Assembly: GCA_018398765.1 (NCBI GenBank)
Contig: JAHBMJ010002580.1
Span: 49,569 to 91,730, forward strand
DNA from: Chromera velia
Lineage: Eukaryota > Sar > Chromeraceae
Length of the DNA: 42,162 nt
Direction of reading: 5' to 3'
Shown here: piece by piece, positions 23,060-41,112 of the stretch
Position numbering within the stretch: position 1 is the first letter of the stretch
Layout: the number at the start of each line of letters is the position of its first letter
The notes under the pieces: generated by a model
Told to the model about the DNA's origin: nothing
Seen by the model: the letters and a program-made list of their open reading frames with translations, nothing else
Databases searched by the model: none
Made by a program: the position numbers and the translations under genes

Positions 23060-24166
23060 TCTCCTCTGACATGACTGAGCTCTGCTATCCTCCACCGCTT
23101 GTGGAGGTGCAGAAAAGACAGAAAGCCAGCTTTTTGGAGACTTCACCAAAAACTCGCACACACAGCTTTCAAAGCTGCCGAGAGAAGAAAAACGGCAGAA
23201 AAGATATGTGCCCCTGAGAGTCTACCCCTACCCGAGTCAGCCCCCATACATTCCTGTCAGCCAGCTTTCAAAGCCGAAAGGGAAAACGCCCTCAAGTTGT
23301 TTTCAACAACTCCGGATCGATCGAGCTTCTCCGAGCCTCTGCATGTCCTCCAGGGTCTTCTGCCTGCCTGCCTAGACGCCTCTACTCGCCGGGTGCTCTC
23401 TGGATTGCATGATCAATGAGATGAAGAGGAGGGCAAGATCAAGCAGAAGAAGCACCCCGATAAAGCCCAGGATACGGCCACTCACATTCTCCGCGCTGCA
23501 CATAAACTCTCGCTCCTCAACGCAGACCAAACGAACTCGCAGAAAGATCATCTGTACTCCTTCCGAAGCGGTGCCTGCTCTTCTTCCCGAACTCTCCTCT
23601 CCCGCTTAATTCTGCCTCTATTTAGCATGGGGGCGGCCCCTCCACCTTCAGAGATGACGATCCATCTGTACGGGGAGCAGAGAGCTTTGATGTCTGCCGA
23701 CTGCGTTCATTGTCGATTGGATCTCTGGGTCTCCTCTCCTGCCAAGAATTGAAAGACAATGAAGAAGTTTGAGCAGAGAGGCGTGCGACGACGATTCGGA
23801 AGGAGACACGCAAGCGTGTGCTCTAGCGTTTGGGGCGTCCTTGCTTGAAGGATGCTTGAGGGATGCGTGAGGGAGGCAGGGAGGAAGAGAGGCTAAGAAC
23901 GAACAATTGAGGTTCCAATTCGAATTGAGGTTCCAGTTCGTATCTGTGAATGGAAACGACGGTTTGGTCCTTGAGAGAAAAGATCAGCGACACGAGGGAA
24001 AAATAAAGACTGGTTGAAGAAAGCGAAGGGAACTCCACTTCAATCGTTCATCGGCATGGATGCCTGCAGGCAAAATCGATGCACGCATACTCACACAGTG
24101 ATACGTATATTCAAGCACGCAAACGTGCACAACAAACAGGCAGGTCGGGTTCGCAGAAACAGAGCG

Positions 24167-24203
<37 letters not shown>

Positions 24204-24545
24204 GAGGGAAGGAGGGAGGGAGGACCTAAACACACTGAAGCCGGACTGAGGAAAAACAGAGAACACAGGGAAGGAAGGGAGGGAGGAAGGAAGGGCAGAA
24301 AGGAGTACTTGGCCGCAGACAATAAGAATGAAACACAGATGAAAGAAATTTACAGTCATCAATGAAATGAGACGAAGAGAAAGCTCAGACAAACAAAACA
24401 GAGTTGAAAGGACCAAACAAGAAGAGAACGACAAATCCATCCGAGTGTCTTCTGACGAATGTGTTCATTTGTTCATGCCCTTTCCTCACTGTCACGAGGC
24501 TGCATAAAACACAAGCAAGGAGGCAGCCAGACCTGATGGGACCTT
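23060..24545. repeat. Tandem non-coding unit A
   Basis: It opens with CCTCCACCGCTTGTGGAGG (hairpin-capable, 23089-23107), then AGCTTTCAAAGCTGCC. From 23490 to 24090 it matches unit B closely: CTCCGCGCTGCACATAAACT, AGATCATCTGTACTCCTTC, GATGACGAT...CTGTACGGGGAGCAG, GACGGTTTGGTCCTTGAGAG, and CTCCACTTCAATCGTTCAT. It ends in a CA microsatellite (24167-24200). The 90-bp block 23815-23904 is inverted relative to unit B. No coding frame is conserved between the units. Confidence 0.85.
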
Positions 24546-25758
24546 TCTTTTTCTCTCCTCACCTTTGAAGCGAGGGCTCTCTACGACTGCCTCCACCGGC
24601 AGGCGGTGGAGGCGCAAAGAATCTCTCCAGCGGTGGCCCTCAAGAGAGATCTAGACACGTACTACTGAGAATTCAGCTTTCAAAGCTGCCAAGAGGGCTC
24701 GACATGCCCATGAACCCCCCTTGAAGCCCCACCCCCCGTACCCAAAGCTCCACGAACCCTAACACCCTAACCCCTCCGTCTCTCTCGCAGCTTCGAGAGC
24801 TGCAACAGATCTCCGGCACAAACAAACCACACTCCTCGATCCTGTATGCATGTTGTCATGCAATGTTGTCATGCAGGTCCAATAAATGCACTCCTCGATC
24901 CTGTATGCATGTTGTCATGCAATGTTCTCATGCATGTCCAACAAATGCCATTGACTTGCCCTCAGAGAGAGAGAGAATCCCTGCTTTGAAATTCTGGGAT
25001 CGTCGGCCTCGCCGCCTCCACTGGAATGCTCAGAGAAACGACGAAGGAGAGAACGAGAGTGAGATCACGGAGAAAAGGCGTCTGTAAGAGAGAGAAAGAG
25101 GAACGGACCCCCCATGACGAATCCGGTCAGCGCTGCATTTTGCTAGGTCCTCAAGTGAGAATCGCCTGGGAAGCATTCTCCGCGCTGCACATAAACTCTC
25201 GCTCCTCAACGCAGACCAACGAAGTCGCAGAAAGATCATCTGTACTCCTTCTGAAGAGCTGCCCCCTCTTCTTCCCAAACTCTCCTCTCCCGCTTAATTC
25301 TGCCTCTATTTAGAATGGACCTTCAGAGATGACGATAAATCTGTACGGGGAGCAGGGATCTTTGATGTCGGCCGACTGCGTTCATTGGCGATTGGATCTC
25401 TGGGTCTCCTCTCCTGCCAAGAATGAAAGACAATGAAGAAGTTTGAGCAGAGAGGCGTGCGACGACGATTCGGTTCGTTCTTAGCCTCTATCCCTCCCTG
25501 CCTCCCTCACGCATCCCTCAAGCATGCTTCAAGCAAGGACGCCCCAAACGCTAGAGCACACGTTCACTTGTCTCTGAGGTTCCCGTTCGTATCAGCGAAA
25601 GTGATCGACGGTTTGGTCCTTGAGAGAAAAGATCAGCGACACGAGAGAAAGAGAAAGACTGGTTGGAGAAAGCGAAGGGAACTCCACTTCAATCGTTCAT
25701 GGGCATGGATGCCTGCAGACAAAATCGATGCAGACATGCTTAAAAACAGCAATGCATG

Positions 25759-25839
<81 letters not shown>

Positions 25840-26150
25840 GAAGGGAAGAAGGGCGAGAGAGAGAAAGAGAGAAAGAGTCAAAGAGAAAGGGAGGGAGGGG
25901 GGGAGAGAGCAGCGAGCGAGAGAGAGGGTGGGAGGGCGGGAGAGGTAGAGAGAGAGGGGGGGAGAGAGAAAGAGAGACAAAGCACCCAGACGACATGAGC
26001 CTACACGTAGAAAGGAGGATCGACGCTTCATGTGACCAAATGAATCCTAGTGTGAAATCAGTTACCGGGGAAAGAGAGAAAAGTAACAACTTCCTGTTTA
26101 TTAAGATGTCTACTTTAGTGCCCGTCGGCCTATCCGTTTGCACTCGCTGA
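24546..26150. repeat. Tandem non-coding unit B
   Basis: It has a perfect hairpin GCCTCCACCG / CGGTGGAGGC (24589-24613), AGCTTTCAAAGCTGCC near 24673, and the long match to unit A from about 25178 to 25738. A CA then GA microsatellite follows (25759-25850). A local 64-bp duplication (CACTCCTCGATCCTGTATGC...) sits at 24830-24950. The block 25473-25562 is the reverse complement of 23815-23904. Confidence 0.85.
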
Positions 26151-27290
26151 GACCTCTCCTTTTCCCTCCTGACCTCTCAAGCGTGAGTCCATGATCACCT
26201 CCAACGACAACAAAGCGGTGGAGGCACAAAGAGGCCCTCAAGCCCCTACGATTATTATGGAGGGAGGAATGCAGCTTTGAAAGCTACCAAAAGAAGGATT
26301 CGACCCGCCGGTGCGCACGTCAAACCGAAGAAGGCAAAAACAGTAACCTTGACCACCGGCACCCTCTTGTCAAGTGGCCGCAAATGCTGCAAACCCAAGC
26401 CTAGCTCTTCAGAGTGTTCCCCCCCAGTCTAGTGCCTTCCCCCAAGCGGCCCCCCATGCTTCCTCCCTTCAGTCCTTCACATTCCGTGCAGCAGATCCCA
26501 GATTGAATTTAATTCTCCTTTCACGCACAGGTTTACTTCAACATGGGTTCCACCTTCCTGGCAGTCAACGCCGCCAGAGGAGCGTGCATCTGAAAGCTTC
26601 CAGCAAAGCTAGGTCGAACGCTGTTGAAATCTTTCCACACACCCATCGTCCGACCTCTTTCTTTTCGAATCCCAACACCTCCTCTTCACCCCATCCGTTT
26701 AAGTTTTGATCGTGTTAGACGCTCTTCAGAAGCCTCCAAGGTTGTCATCAATCAGCCCGTAAGAGGAAAGAAGCCTTAGGTTCTCCCCCAGAGAGCGAAA
26801 CACAACACAGGTCTCCGTCAGATTACCTACCTGCATGCCTGAGCGTCGTTGCATGGGCCTCTAAGCGAAGGAGCCGTCACTTAATTCCATCTTTTTTCTT
26901 GCTAGTCAGTTCCATTGGACATGCAGGATCGAGTCGGACTCTGTGTGTGGTTGTCTTCATGAGTGAGTGCCGAGAACCGTTTTCCCTCCGCTGGAGACAG
27001 AGCGACGCACGCAGCCTTTAGACCCCCAAACGTCGCTCGTGCACGCGTACGGCGGAAGGGAAGACACACGAGAGCGACGTTCGGATCAAGGAAGCAAGGA
27101 AGGAAGGAAGGAAGGAAGGAAAGTGTTTCTTTCGTCCGTGCATCCTGGGGACAAGACCTCACAAGACAGAGAGGAAAACGGACTGGGATGCCTGCAGAGA
27201 GAGGTTTGTCAAGATATACATGCATGCAGTCATGCACACTAGCATGCAGACGTTCACATGCACACACACACATACACACACACACACACT

Positions 27291-27333
<43 letters not shown>

Positions 27334-27420
27334 TCTGCCAAACTGGAAATTCAAAGAGAATTTAGGAGGCCTTAGGAATGGAAACGTACACAAATGAAAG
27401 GATAGATACATGGATGGATG
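26151..27420. repeat. Tandem non-coding unit C (most diverged)
   Basis: It repeats the order GACCTCTC, AGCGGTGGAGGCACAAAGA (about 26213), GCAGCTTTGAAAGCTACC (about 26271), and ends in CA/GA microsatellites at 27258-27332. The long middle match of units A and B is not evident. An open frame at 26374-26709 has no recognised domain. Confidence 0.55.
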
Positions 27421-27493
27421 CATAAATGAAAACTTGCATTATGCATAGCAGGGTAGAACGAAGTCGCAAAAACGGAGACAAACAAAGAAACCA

Positions 27494-27496
<3 letters not shown>

Positions 27497-27551
<55 letters not shown>

Positions 27552-27618
27552 AAACAAAGAAAGAAAGAAAGAAAGAAAACAAAGAAAGAAAAGAAAGAAA
27601 GAAAGAAAGAAAGAAACG
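27497..27618. repeat. (GAAA)n microsatellite
   Basis: About 120 bp of AAAG tetranucleotides, briefly broken by ACAAAG. Confidence 0.95.
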
Positions 27619-27756
27619 AAGGGAAAAAGGAAGGGAGAGAGGAAAGCTGCCTAACAAAGTGACGGGAGAGAGAGAGGCCCAAAATCGAAGTACGACTTCA
27701 TGTACTCGCTCGCTATCCTCTGACGATTACTTTTTGGCCATGTCCCTCTTTGTATG

Positions 27757-27802
27757 GTGTGTGTGTGTGTGTATGTGTGTGTGTGTGCATGTGTGTGCGC
27801 GT
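27757..27802. repeat. (GT)n microsatellite
   Basis: Interrupted GT dinucleotides. Confidence 0.9.
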
Positions 27803-28933
27803 CCGTGCATCCAAAGAGTAGCAGGCTGAAAGGAAGCAGCCGTTGGTGAACATAATCATTTTGCCCCCTTCCATGCCACATGCAAGTAAGAATGGAAAAT
27901 GCAATGCACTGTATATGGAACAAAGTACCGAAAGGCTTCGAAGGAATACGAACTTTATAGACCTTTCTTTCAAACTCTATATACAAACAAATGGTGCAAC
28001 ACAGCAGACAACACCCACCTCGTTGAAAGCTCAAACGCCAAATCCCAAGAGGAGGCACCAAGGAGGAACGGATGAAGTGGCATGTGCTTTCTTGCTTCCC
28101 TCTCGACAGGCGATTCCCAGTCAAACTGACAAAGAGAGCGCCTTGCTCTTCCTTTTATTTTTCCGGCTGCGTGGATTCTGGCAGAAAGAGCATTGACCTT
28201 CAAGCTGGCTGCGTCAGATCCAGTTTTTCGCGACAGAGTACTCGCCTTCTAACTCAAATGAATTCGTGTTCTAAGTATATAGCAGATTGATCAGTATCAG
28301 TCGAGATATGTGATTGAGAATCCATGGATCTGATCGACTCATGCAGTTGTACGTATATATAAGGACGGTATAAGGTGGGACTCATGCATGCTTGCATGTG
28401 GGACATATGCATATGCATGGGACTCAAACAAAATTTTTAGCTTTCCGCCGTTTACATGCATGCACGCTTGCGCGTGCGTCAAAAGCGTGCGTCAACTAGA
28501 TGATCAAGCACGCGCCATGCACGCGCCATGCAAAAAAAATATTTAAGACCATGCATGCAGAATTTTTTGCCGGCCGGGCGTCTCCGTGATCCTTCGTGGC
28601 ATTGAATCCGTGGATTTCCGTGGCTGACATTGGCTGACTGCCTGCCATTCCAATGATGGTTTCGCGAGGATGAATGATCCCTCGCTTGTCGGAGTTCTGG
28701 AGTGAACAAGGTGATACGTATTCAGGGTGCTCGACTGTCGTGGTGTGTTTGCATTGAATTGTTGGAGAGCTGGACTTTTTGAGTTCCTCTTTCATCGCTC
28801 CTTTCGAATCTTTCTCGTACTGTTTGTTGTGCCTGTGCCGGAAGGGAGATTTGTGCTTTCTCGTCCGATTTAATTTGTGTCGACTGTCTGTTCTCATCTG
28901 ACCCGTCCCCCAGCTTTTCTGTCGGCTTCCAGG
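27803..28933. other. Upstream region of MCM5
   Basis: No gene is supported. Palindromic CATGCATGC clusters lie at 28380-28470 and 28540-28560. The last 100 bases are presumably 5' UTR. Minus-strand frames here are shadows without a domain. Confidence 0.5.
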
Positions 28934-33623
<4,690 letters not shown>

Positions 33624-34971
33624 ATGGATAGGCAGAGAGAGAGAAAAAAAGAATTAAGGGCGTGCTAGGCGCAGAGGGAAGACAGGCGCCGACAGGCAGT
33701 CGAAAGGGAGAGAAAGGAGCCGGGTGCGGAAAAGAGCTCATTGGTTGTGTCCTCTCACAATATACTACAAGACGAGGAGGTTGTAAGAAATGGAGCCCTC
33801 TCCAATTTGTTTGTGAATACGTGAGTGCGTGAACGAAAGTTCTTCGTTGAATGCTTCAGTGAGTGTTTTCGTCATCGCAAGTGAAAGAAAGCCCCATGCA
33901 CCTTGTGCACCCTGTGTATGTCTTTGTGTCATCGTACATGCCCTCGTTTGCGTCTGTGTTCTTCCCTACAAGCTTCTGGGTTGACTCGGCCAACAGTGTT
34001 GCCTGCAACTACCTTGTCCTTGAAAACAGTGGGCAGACAGAAAGAGAGGTTGGCAGGCTGACACAGAAAACTGCAGAGAGTTGAGCAGCTTATAACCCAG
34101 CGTGAAGGGGTGTAGACCCTCATGGACGCTCATCGATGACTCCTGGGGGGGGTGTGAAGTGGATTGTTTGTCTGTACGTACACTCGGCTTGGTGGTCTTG
34201 GAGAAAAAATGCCGTTGCAGGCCTACAAGCAGACGGACAGGAGATTTCTGTCTCTCCTGCTTTACCACGTGCTCTTCAAAACACCCGAAACTTTCGTGCG
34301 CTTCTCCATCTTCTGCATGCATGAGACTTCTTCTCTTGTCCGCTACCTGAGGCTCCCCGTATTCTCCTATTTATTCCCTCCCGAATTCACTCTGTTTGTC
34401 GTTTGATTCAAGGGTCGATCTTTCATTTCACTCTCGACTCTTAGCTCGACTCTGCATATTCCACTGTCTCATGCGAATCCGACCTGCTCAGTGCTCATGC
34501 CATTATCAGTCGCATTGATGCAAGTCTAGGGACAGTTGACCACTCTAGTGACCACTTTACTAGCCTGCTGAGCCACTTTAATGACGAATTGAACGTATTA
34601 ATCCTAGATAGTATATATTTAATTATGATAATAAAAACTTTGTATGATTTTTTTTTGTAATTACACCAATCCTGTAGAGGGCATTGACTTAAACTTAAAG
34701 TTTGTTCATAGCATCTGGCCTATGCGTCTTTCGTCTCTTCCTTCTGTCCTGGTTACTGCTCTCGCTGCTAGCTCTCTCTCTCTCATGCGACCTCATACTT
34801 GACGCTCCTCCGTCCGAATGCTTTCTTCGGCATTTGCTAAGTACTTCCTATCCCTCAGTCATGACCATCTTGTAGTGTTACACAATCACTTTTTTCAAAA
34901 TGTCTTGTTACACATTGTTGTGTTACACATTTTGATAGAATTTTGATGAATGAATTAGTACACACTTTCGT
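33624..34971. other. MCM5 downstream region
   Basis: No gene is supported. Short frames on both strands lack recognised domains; the DNA becomes AT-rich beyond 34,500. Confidence 0.5.
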
Positions 34972-35031
34972 ATTAGTGATTAGTGATTAGTGGTGCCTTA
35001 GAGCACTGTCGCCGTTTTGTCTTATAGAGGT
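34972..35031 (+). repeat. Dispersed repeat, copy 3
   Basis: ATTAGTGATTAGTGATTAGT, then TTAGAGCACTGTCGCCGTTT and TATAGAGGTCG. Closest to the core of copy 1. Confidence 0.75.
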
Positions 35032-35475
35032 CGCCGCCGCAAACAGCAGGGGGGTGTACCTCATCGCTGAGGTTCAGACCACACCCCGTGGCCCGCCTGG
35101 TTTCCCAGGCCGCTAACAAACAACAATCTATCTGCGCTTTGCAAGTTTTAGTCTATGGGCTGTTTAGAAGGGACTGCTCCAAAAATCGATCCAATGACAC
35201 AGGAGGTGACAGGACGAAAGGACACTTTAGCTTTGTGCACGCCCTCTCTCCATTCTTCTCTCAGCGATTTCTCCTTCTCCCTCCCTCAGCTGTCTTCCTG
35301 CTTCTATTACTTCCAGGATGGTCTTGTATTCTTCTTTTCTTTTTTCTGTTCCTCCCTTTCTTTTTGTGATCACTCCATATGTATTAATTCAAACTATCCG
35401 GCCTAGAAACTATCATTTTCAGGAATGCATTATTATACACTTTAGTGTGTATTAATTGTAGGTTTTATCTGCATG

Positions 35476-37260
35476 TAGTGACCATGTTTGATTTAATTTG
35501 ATTTGATTTGAGGTAGGGCTTAAGCTCAAATCAAATATCCAGTCAGGGAGGACCTAGTGTTCAAAAACCTATCAAATACGATCAAATAACTGATCAATAT
35601 GACTTTCAACCTCAAATATGAAGGTCCCGAAAAAACTTTTGCAAGTACCTATCCGTCACGCATACTGATTCAAATGAAAAAACCTAAATCTTAATGGTTT
35701 GCTCTCAAAAAAAAAACGTTTTGAGCTGCACTGAAATTGACGTTTCACCCCCTTTTACTTCATGCAGAGGTAAACCGATCAGCTGAACGTTTTTCCGAAC
35801 AGCTGTGTTGACTTTTCTGGTGCTGGAACATCTTTTACGGCCCCTTTTTTGACCGTCTGCAAACATTTTACACCCCGTAAAGACATGTCATACAATCAAC
35901 ACATGGGCCGCGGCGTACGGGCCCTGGGCTACGCATTATGTATGTTTCGCGTATCCTCATATGGATGCAGAACTACTATCTGAAGCAGAGAAGAGAGAGC
36001 TTTAAAAGTTGATGCTGCTACCACTCTAAAAGGTTCTTCCGATTCCTTTTCTTCCACTCCAGAACAGGTTGCAATGACTCTGTGCAAGTCAGTATATCGC
36101 ATCCGACTCGGCATGATCCGAGTCCATTGTCCGGCCGATCGATTCCGACGTGGCGACGCATCTGTTACCATGTATTGCTATGCAGCATGCACCGATCTGA
36201 TTCAATCAGCCTCAAGAGCATGTATCCTCGATTCATGCAAGCAAACAGTTCTATACATGGGTTTTATGCCTCAATCCATAGACCGTTCTAGAAGACAGAA
36301 GTCGCGGAACAATCAAAAAAGCTAGAAAAGACTTTCTTAATTTTAATTTATCATTGTATTTTGTTTATTTTGTTTTATGAAGTGTGTTTAAATGATATTA
36401 TAACATCAGATTACATATGATTTTTAAGTTTGAGAGTCATTTAGGTCGGTACCGAAAGATCCAATCCAAAATCCGATACCGATCCCCCCTCTGGTACCGA
36501 GGTACCGAAAGTACCGAGACTTAACAACACTGAACGGGAAGAAGGAGGCATTTGTTTTTAGAGCCGGGTACATAAAAAAAATATGGTCTGTGCAAAAGGG
36601 GGCAAATGTGATTCAGTGTCAGGTGAAAATATAAGGAGCCGCGGGGGAAGGAGAAACTATTTGTGGCTGTGAGTATGCAGCAGCGGCAACCAGTTCTTTT
36701 TAAACCCACCTCATCAAACCCACGTTTTTCCCCACCAAAGATGAAGCAGAAGCCGTGGTCGCACCATATGCAGAGACGCATGAGAAGAGAATCACGTGCG
36801 ATATGCTGACCACTGACTTTCTGGCCAGTGCTGGCTGGCCTCATCTCACAGAAAACCTGAGTGATTGTCACCTCAATTTTGGTACGTGCTCTAACTTTAT
36901 CATATCAACAAAAAGTCATATACAATTTCAAATCTATCAATTTTACGTTCTTAATCTCTATTAGTACTAGAATGAGTCTGAGTGACTAGTGTATATACAC
37001 TGCCACACAGGCATATTTTTTTTACGGAACTGATAAGTTATAATTTTATACATATTTTTTTAAATTTTTGAAATACACATCAGAAATGTTCTGATAACTA
37101 TTATCATGAGAAAAATGATTAGAGTGATAGTAAGTCACTGACTCAGTGAGGAACTCTAAGAGGTTAACCTCAAATCTTACCTCAAATATCAAATATTTGA
37201 GGTTGAAACTCAAATCAAATCAAATCAAATCAAATATAATCAAATCAAATATGGTCACTA
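35476..37260. repeat. Region bounded by an inverted pair of CAAAT-rich ends
   Basis: TAGTGACCATGTTTGATTT with ATTTG units (from 35476) is the inverted partner of the CAAAT run ending AAATATGGTCACTA at 37260. The 1.8 kb between is AT-rich, with no domain-bearing frame. No clear target duplication flanks the pair, so it may be an old transposon or simply two copies of one repeat in opposite orientation. Confidence 0.45.
36430..36532 (-). repeat. Possible transposon end rich in GGTACCGA palindromes
   Basis: On the minus strand it starts CAGTGTTGTTAAG (36532 downward) followed by several GGTACC/TCGGTAC motifs. CAGTG-type termini are common in hAT transposons, but no partner end or duplication is visible. 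Confidence 0.3.
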
Positions 37261-40200
37261 TCTATATGAAAAGATGCTTTATATATGGGGCCAAGTTAAG
37301 CCAAAGTCGATCTATAACCGTTTTCACCTCTAGTTTCACCTTTAAGTTAATTGAAGGTTTAACTTACTCATTTTTGTCTCTTGCCATCTCCCTGATTTTC
37401 TGTTGAATGCCATCGAATATCGTTGAATGCTCGGTGACTATATTTGATTCCCTTTACCTGTTTTGGGGACTGTTCATAAAACTTTCTTCATCTCGATAAT
37501 AGACTCGATTGTGTTTCACCAAGACCGATCGACCAAGGCCCTATACTAAAAAATTCTAAAAAAAAAATCAAGGACCTCAATCATTAAAAAAAAAAAATAT
37601 AGAATTTTAGAACAAAATCAATAGAAAATTGATCATTAAATTCATCATTATTACAGGGTTATGATCTCTACAGACTCTACTGATCAAAAACAACCCTTCG
37701 CTACCGGCAATTGCTGGTCTCAGCAGTCTGCTGGCAATGGAAATTTCTTATATCCTTCGATCACCTACAGATTGAAGTGCTTTACTAACAGCTTTAGTTT
37801 TATAAAATTCTAAAAAAAAAATTAAGACCTTCATTTTTTTATTTTTTTAAAAAAATTTATACTACGTGACATATAGTAGTACAAAACCTAGCGATCGACT
37901 CTCGATCAGCCTTTGAAAGATGGGGTAACTGACAGGCTTTTATTAAAAGCAGGTGTTTATCAAAGCAAAGAGTTTTTATATCTCAAACTATGGCTAAAAA
38001 CAAAGGGAGGAAAGTGAAGAAAACCTCCCAGAAGAGGGGGTGAAAGCACACTATTGCTGAATGATAGGTGCAAAAGTTCATTCACCATAGGGAAGCGAGG
38101 GGGAGACTAGAGGATTGCGACATTAAGTTTATGATAGAGGATCATCTGAGGATGTGTACAAAAAGAAGTGACCAGACGCGTACAAGAGAGAGGGTTTGAA
38201 TGCGAAGCGGATCGAACGGATTTCCGAACTTAAAGGGAGAGACGTGTTTTCTTATTTATGGCTGCTGTGAGTGGAACACAGCAGCACTAAAAATCTTTGT
38301 GAGCAGCTTGAAGCGCATAGTCAAACACACTGTGAAGTATGGCCAGAATTCCGCTCATATTCCTTTCAGCACAACTTTTATTTCGATCAGCTCCTCTCTG
38401 ATCGCTCAGGATGCCGGATTTTCGTGTATTTTTTTTTTTGCCGTTGCACTGCGTTTTATGCATAAGACTGGTGATCACATGGTGGATGCAGTTTTGTTTA
38501 GATTCTTTAAGAGCTTCATTTTATAGCTTTGAAAGGCTGTCAGGCTTTAGAGTTTTTTTTGTAGAATTAGTATACACTTTGGTGTTAAAAAAATTGTCTA
38601 AAATTATTGCACACTAATTGTTACACACTTTTATGTGTAACAAGGGGGGGGTCAAGGGTAATTGTTACACAATTAACTTTGTGTAACACTATAAGATTGG
38701 TGTGTTTATAATTGATGAAGGTTCTAGTGAAGTTTATATATGTATTTGTAGGATAGGATAGGATTTCTATATTATAGACTATATAGTAGAATTTATGTCT
38801 GAAAGACTAGTAGCTCAAAGATTGGCTTCCTGACAAGTTCTTACCCCAATGGCGAACGCTCAAGGTATATCATATAAGAAAAATATGCATACTAATTGGA
38901 CGTTTCTGAGCCCTAGGCTGAGCTACTCGCCTGCATGCATGAGCATCGCATGGTATCATATGATGATCATGAGTCATGCTATATATACATTAGTAATAAT
39001 GACTTAGATACAGACCAGGATACCAGTTTGGATATCATGAACTAGATCATGAATCAATTTCTAGATCAATTTATGATGGGAGGAATTCAGTTTGTTTTTA
39101 GTATTGTGGCACTCGATAATTGGAAAATTTATACTAAGTAAAAAATCAGATCTTACTGTGTGACGTATTAAAAAGTCATGTCTATTCCTGGCCGCAACGG
39201 CTATAGTATTCCGTTTAGTAACCTAGGCATGATCTATAGATAGATATATCTTTAGATATATTTTTCATAACCGATAATATAATATATGTATAGGAAAAAA
39301 TATATGTACAAAAAATATATGGTGTGAGACTATCTCAATAAGATTTTTCTTCAAGAAAGGTTCTTTGGTGAATGAATGAAGTGAAAAGCTGTTTATACAT
39401 TGAAGAAATAACATGGATATATTAGATAGATATATAAATATATTTTTTAAATTGAAACTTGAAATATAATATAAAAATATATGTACAGATCACGCCTAGT
39501 TACTAGTAGTAACAATCATTAAAGCCTAGCTAGAAATAGTTATAGAGAAATAGGCTGTAAATTAGCCTATAATAGCGTATACAACTTAATAATACAAAGC
39601 TAGCATCTAATAGCCCAACTAAAAGCCATAAGGTGATTATAGAGATGATTGTGATGATATATCACACACCAAGCCACCTAGCAAGCCACACACAAACTTG
39701 CAAAAAAGACTTGAAAGAAACAATTCACTCAGAGGTCTTCAGAGTCGTTTTCGCTGGCTTCAAAAGCTTAAACTAATAGAGAGCATGCGGATCTGGTTTA
39801 CACATGTTGCAGGTCTTGAAACAGACGTCCTCAATGATGGGCGTAGTGGTGAGAACGCTCTCTGCATCTGCCTTGGCCGTTCGCAAACTGCAACATGTTT
39901 ATACATGCACACAGAGAAAGCCGTTTGCACGCTGTAACGTGAATGATGATTACAGACGCACTGATGAATTCATGAATGTCAAAAGAAGCAGCCGAGCGAC
40001 GTGAATAATGAGGGACGACAAGTGAGCGGAGCAGATCTCTGACGAGTCTGTGCGGATCAGAATGAAAACATGTTGTGAGCTATCTGCAGATGCTTCAATG
40101 AAGAAGTGCATTTATATCCTCTTGCATGTGACCGATTCAAAGAAGCAGGAGGTTCGTGAACAGTCTGATCGATTCAGGCCCGCGCCTTCCTTCACGAGCC

Positions 40201-40315
40201 CGTTACTGATCCTCGCAGGGAAGGAAAACATCTCGAGAGACATCCTTTCAATCCTTCGGAGAAGCTCTCCACATTCTTTTGACTGTTTGCAGATACAGTA
40301 ATTACCTACATCTCT
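37261..40315. other. AT-rich repeat debris, no gene seen
   Basis: It contains A/T homopolymer blocks with AAATTCTAAAAAAAAA at about 37550 and 37805, and short TTACACA/TGTGTAA palindromes near 38600-38700. The frames at 38200-38526 and 39698-40301 are short and show no recognisable domain. Confidence 0.5.
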
Positions 40316-40333
40316 TTGTCTCGCTCTGTGTTT

Positions 40334-40492
40334 GCGTGTACATACATACACACATATGTATGTGTATATATATATGGATATGTACATACGTACATATATG
40401 TATGCATGTATGTATGTGTGTGTGTGTGTGTGTGTGTGGTGCTTGTGTGTGTGTGTGTGGTGCTTGTGTGTGTGTGTGGTGCTTGTGTGTGT

Positions 40493-40528
<36 letters not shown>

Positions 40529-40562
40529 TGCTTTTGTGTGTGTGTGTGTGTGTGTGTGTGCA
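40334..40562. repeat. GT microsatellite with regularly spaced GGTGCTT interruptions
   Basis: GT and GTAT runs are broken four times by GGTGCTT, giving a higher-order repeat of about 20-25 bp at 40438-40540. Confidence 0.92.
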
Positions 40563-40632
40563 TGCGTACGTACTTGTCGATGCTGTGCTCAAAACCGCAC
40601 AAAAAAACAAACTGCCTTTTTGGCCATCACTT

Positions 40633-41081
40633 TCATAGGAAAAAAAGGACGTACTCTTTGTTTTGCTCAAACCACGTGAGCACATCCTGAGTCAGGTAGA
40701 GCGGGGAGCTGCAGCACTTCTCCTTCAGGTATCCGTTGTCGTCCAGATCCCCAGGGTTGCATGAGGGGGGGTGCATTCCCCCCCCAGCCCCCACTGATGG
40801 AACAGAGGAACCCTTTGGAAAGACGTTCCCACAGTCGAACGGAATAAAGATCCGCTGTGTGGGGGTGCCTTCTGCAACCAGAGCAGTCACAGATTGGGCC
40901 TCGCCCAGAGTCTGGGTCTCTGGCTCTATCGGCATCTCCATGGGGACTGTCGTCCTGTCTCGGCAGAAGGTCTTCCCGGGCATGCTCTTGTCTGTCGCGC
41001 TCGGGTTTCCATCGTCCATTGAGATGGGGCCTGCATTACATCAAGAAGTAGGCACACGCAGGCATTATCCATCCATCCACA

Positions 41082-41112
<31 letters not shown>

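Noticed and set aside
36520-36871. Possible hAT transposase next to the CAGTGTTG end
   Set aside because: No transposase motif is readable in either strand; only the terminal-like sequence is present.
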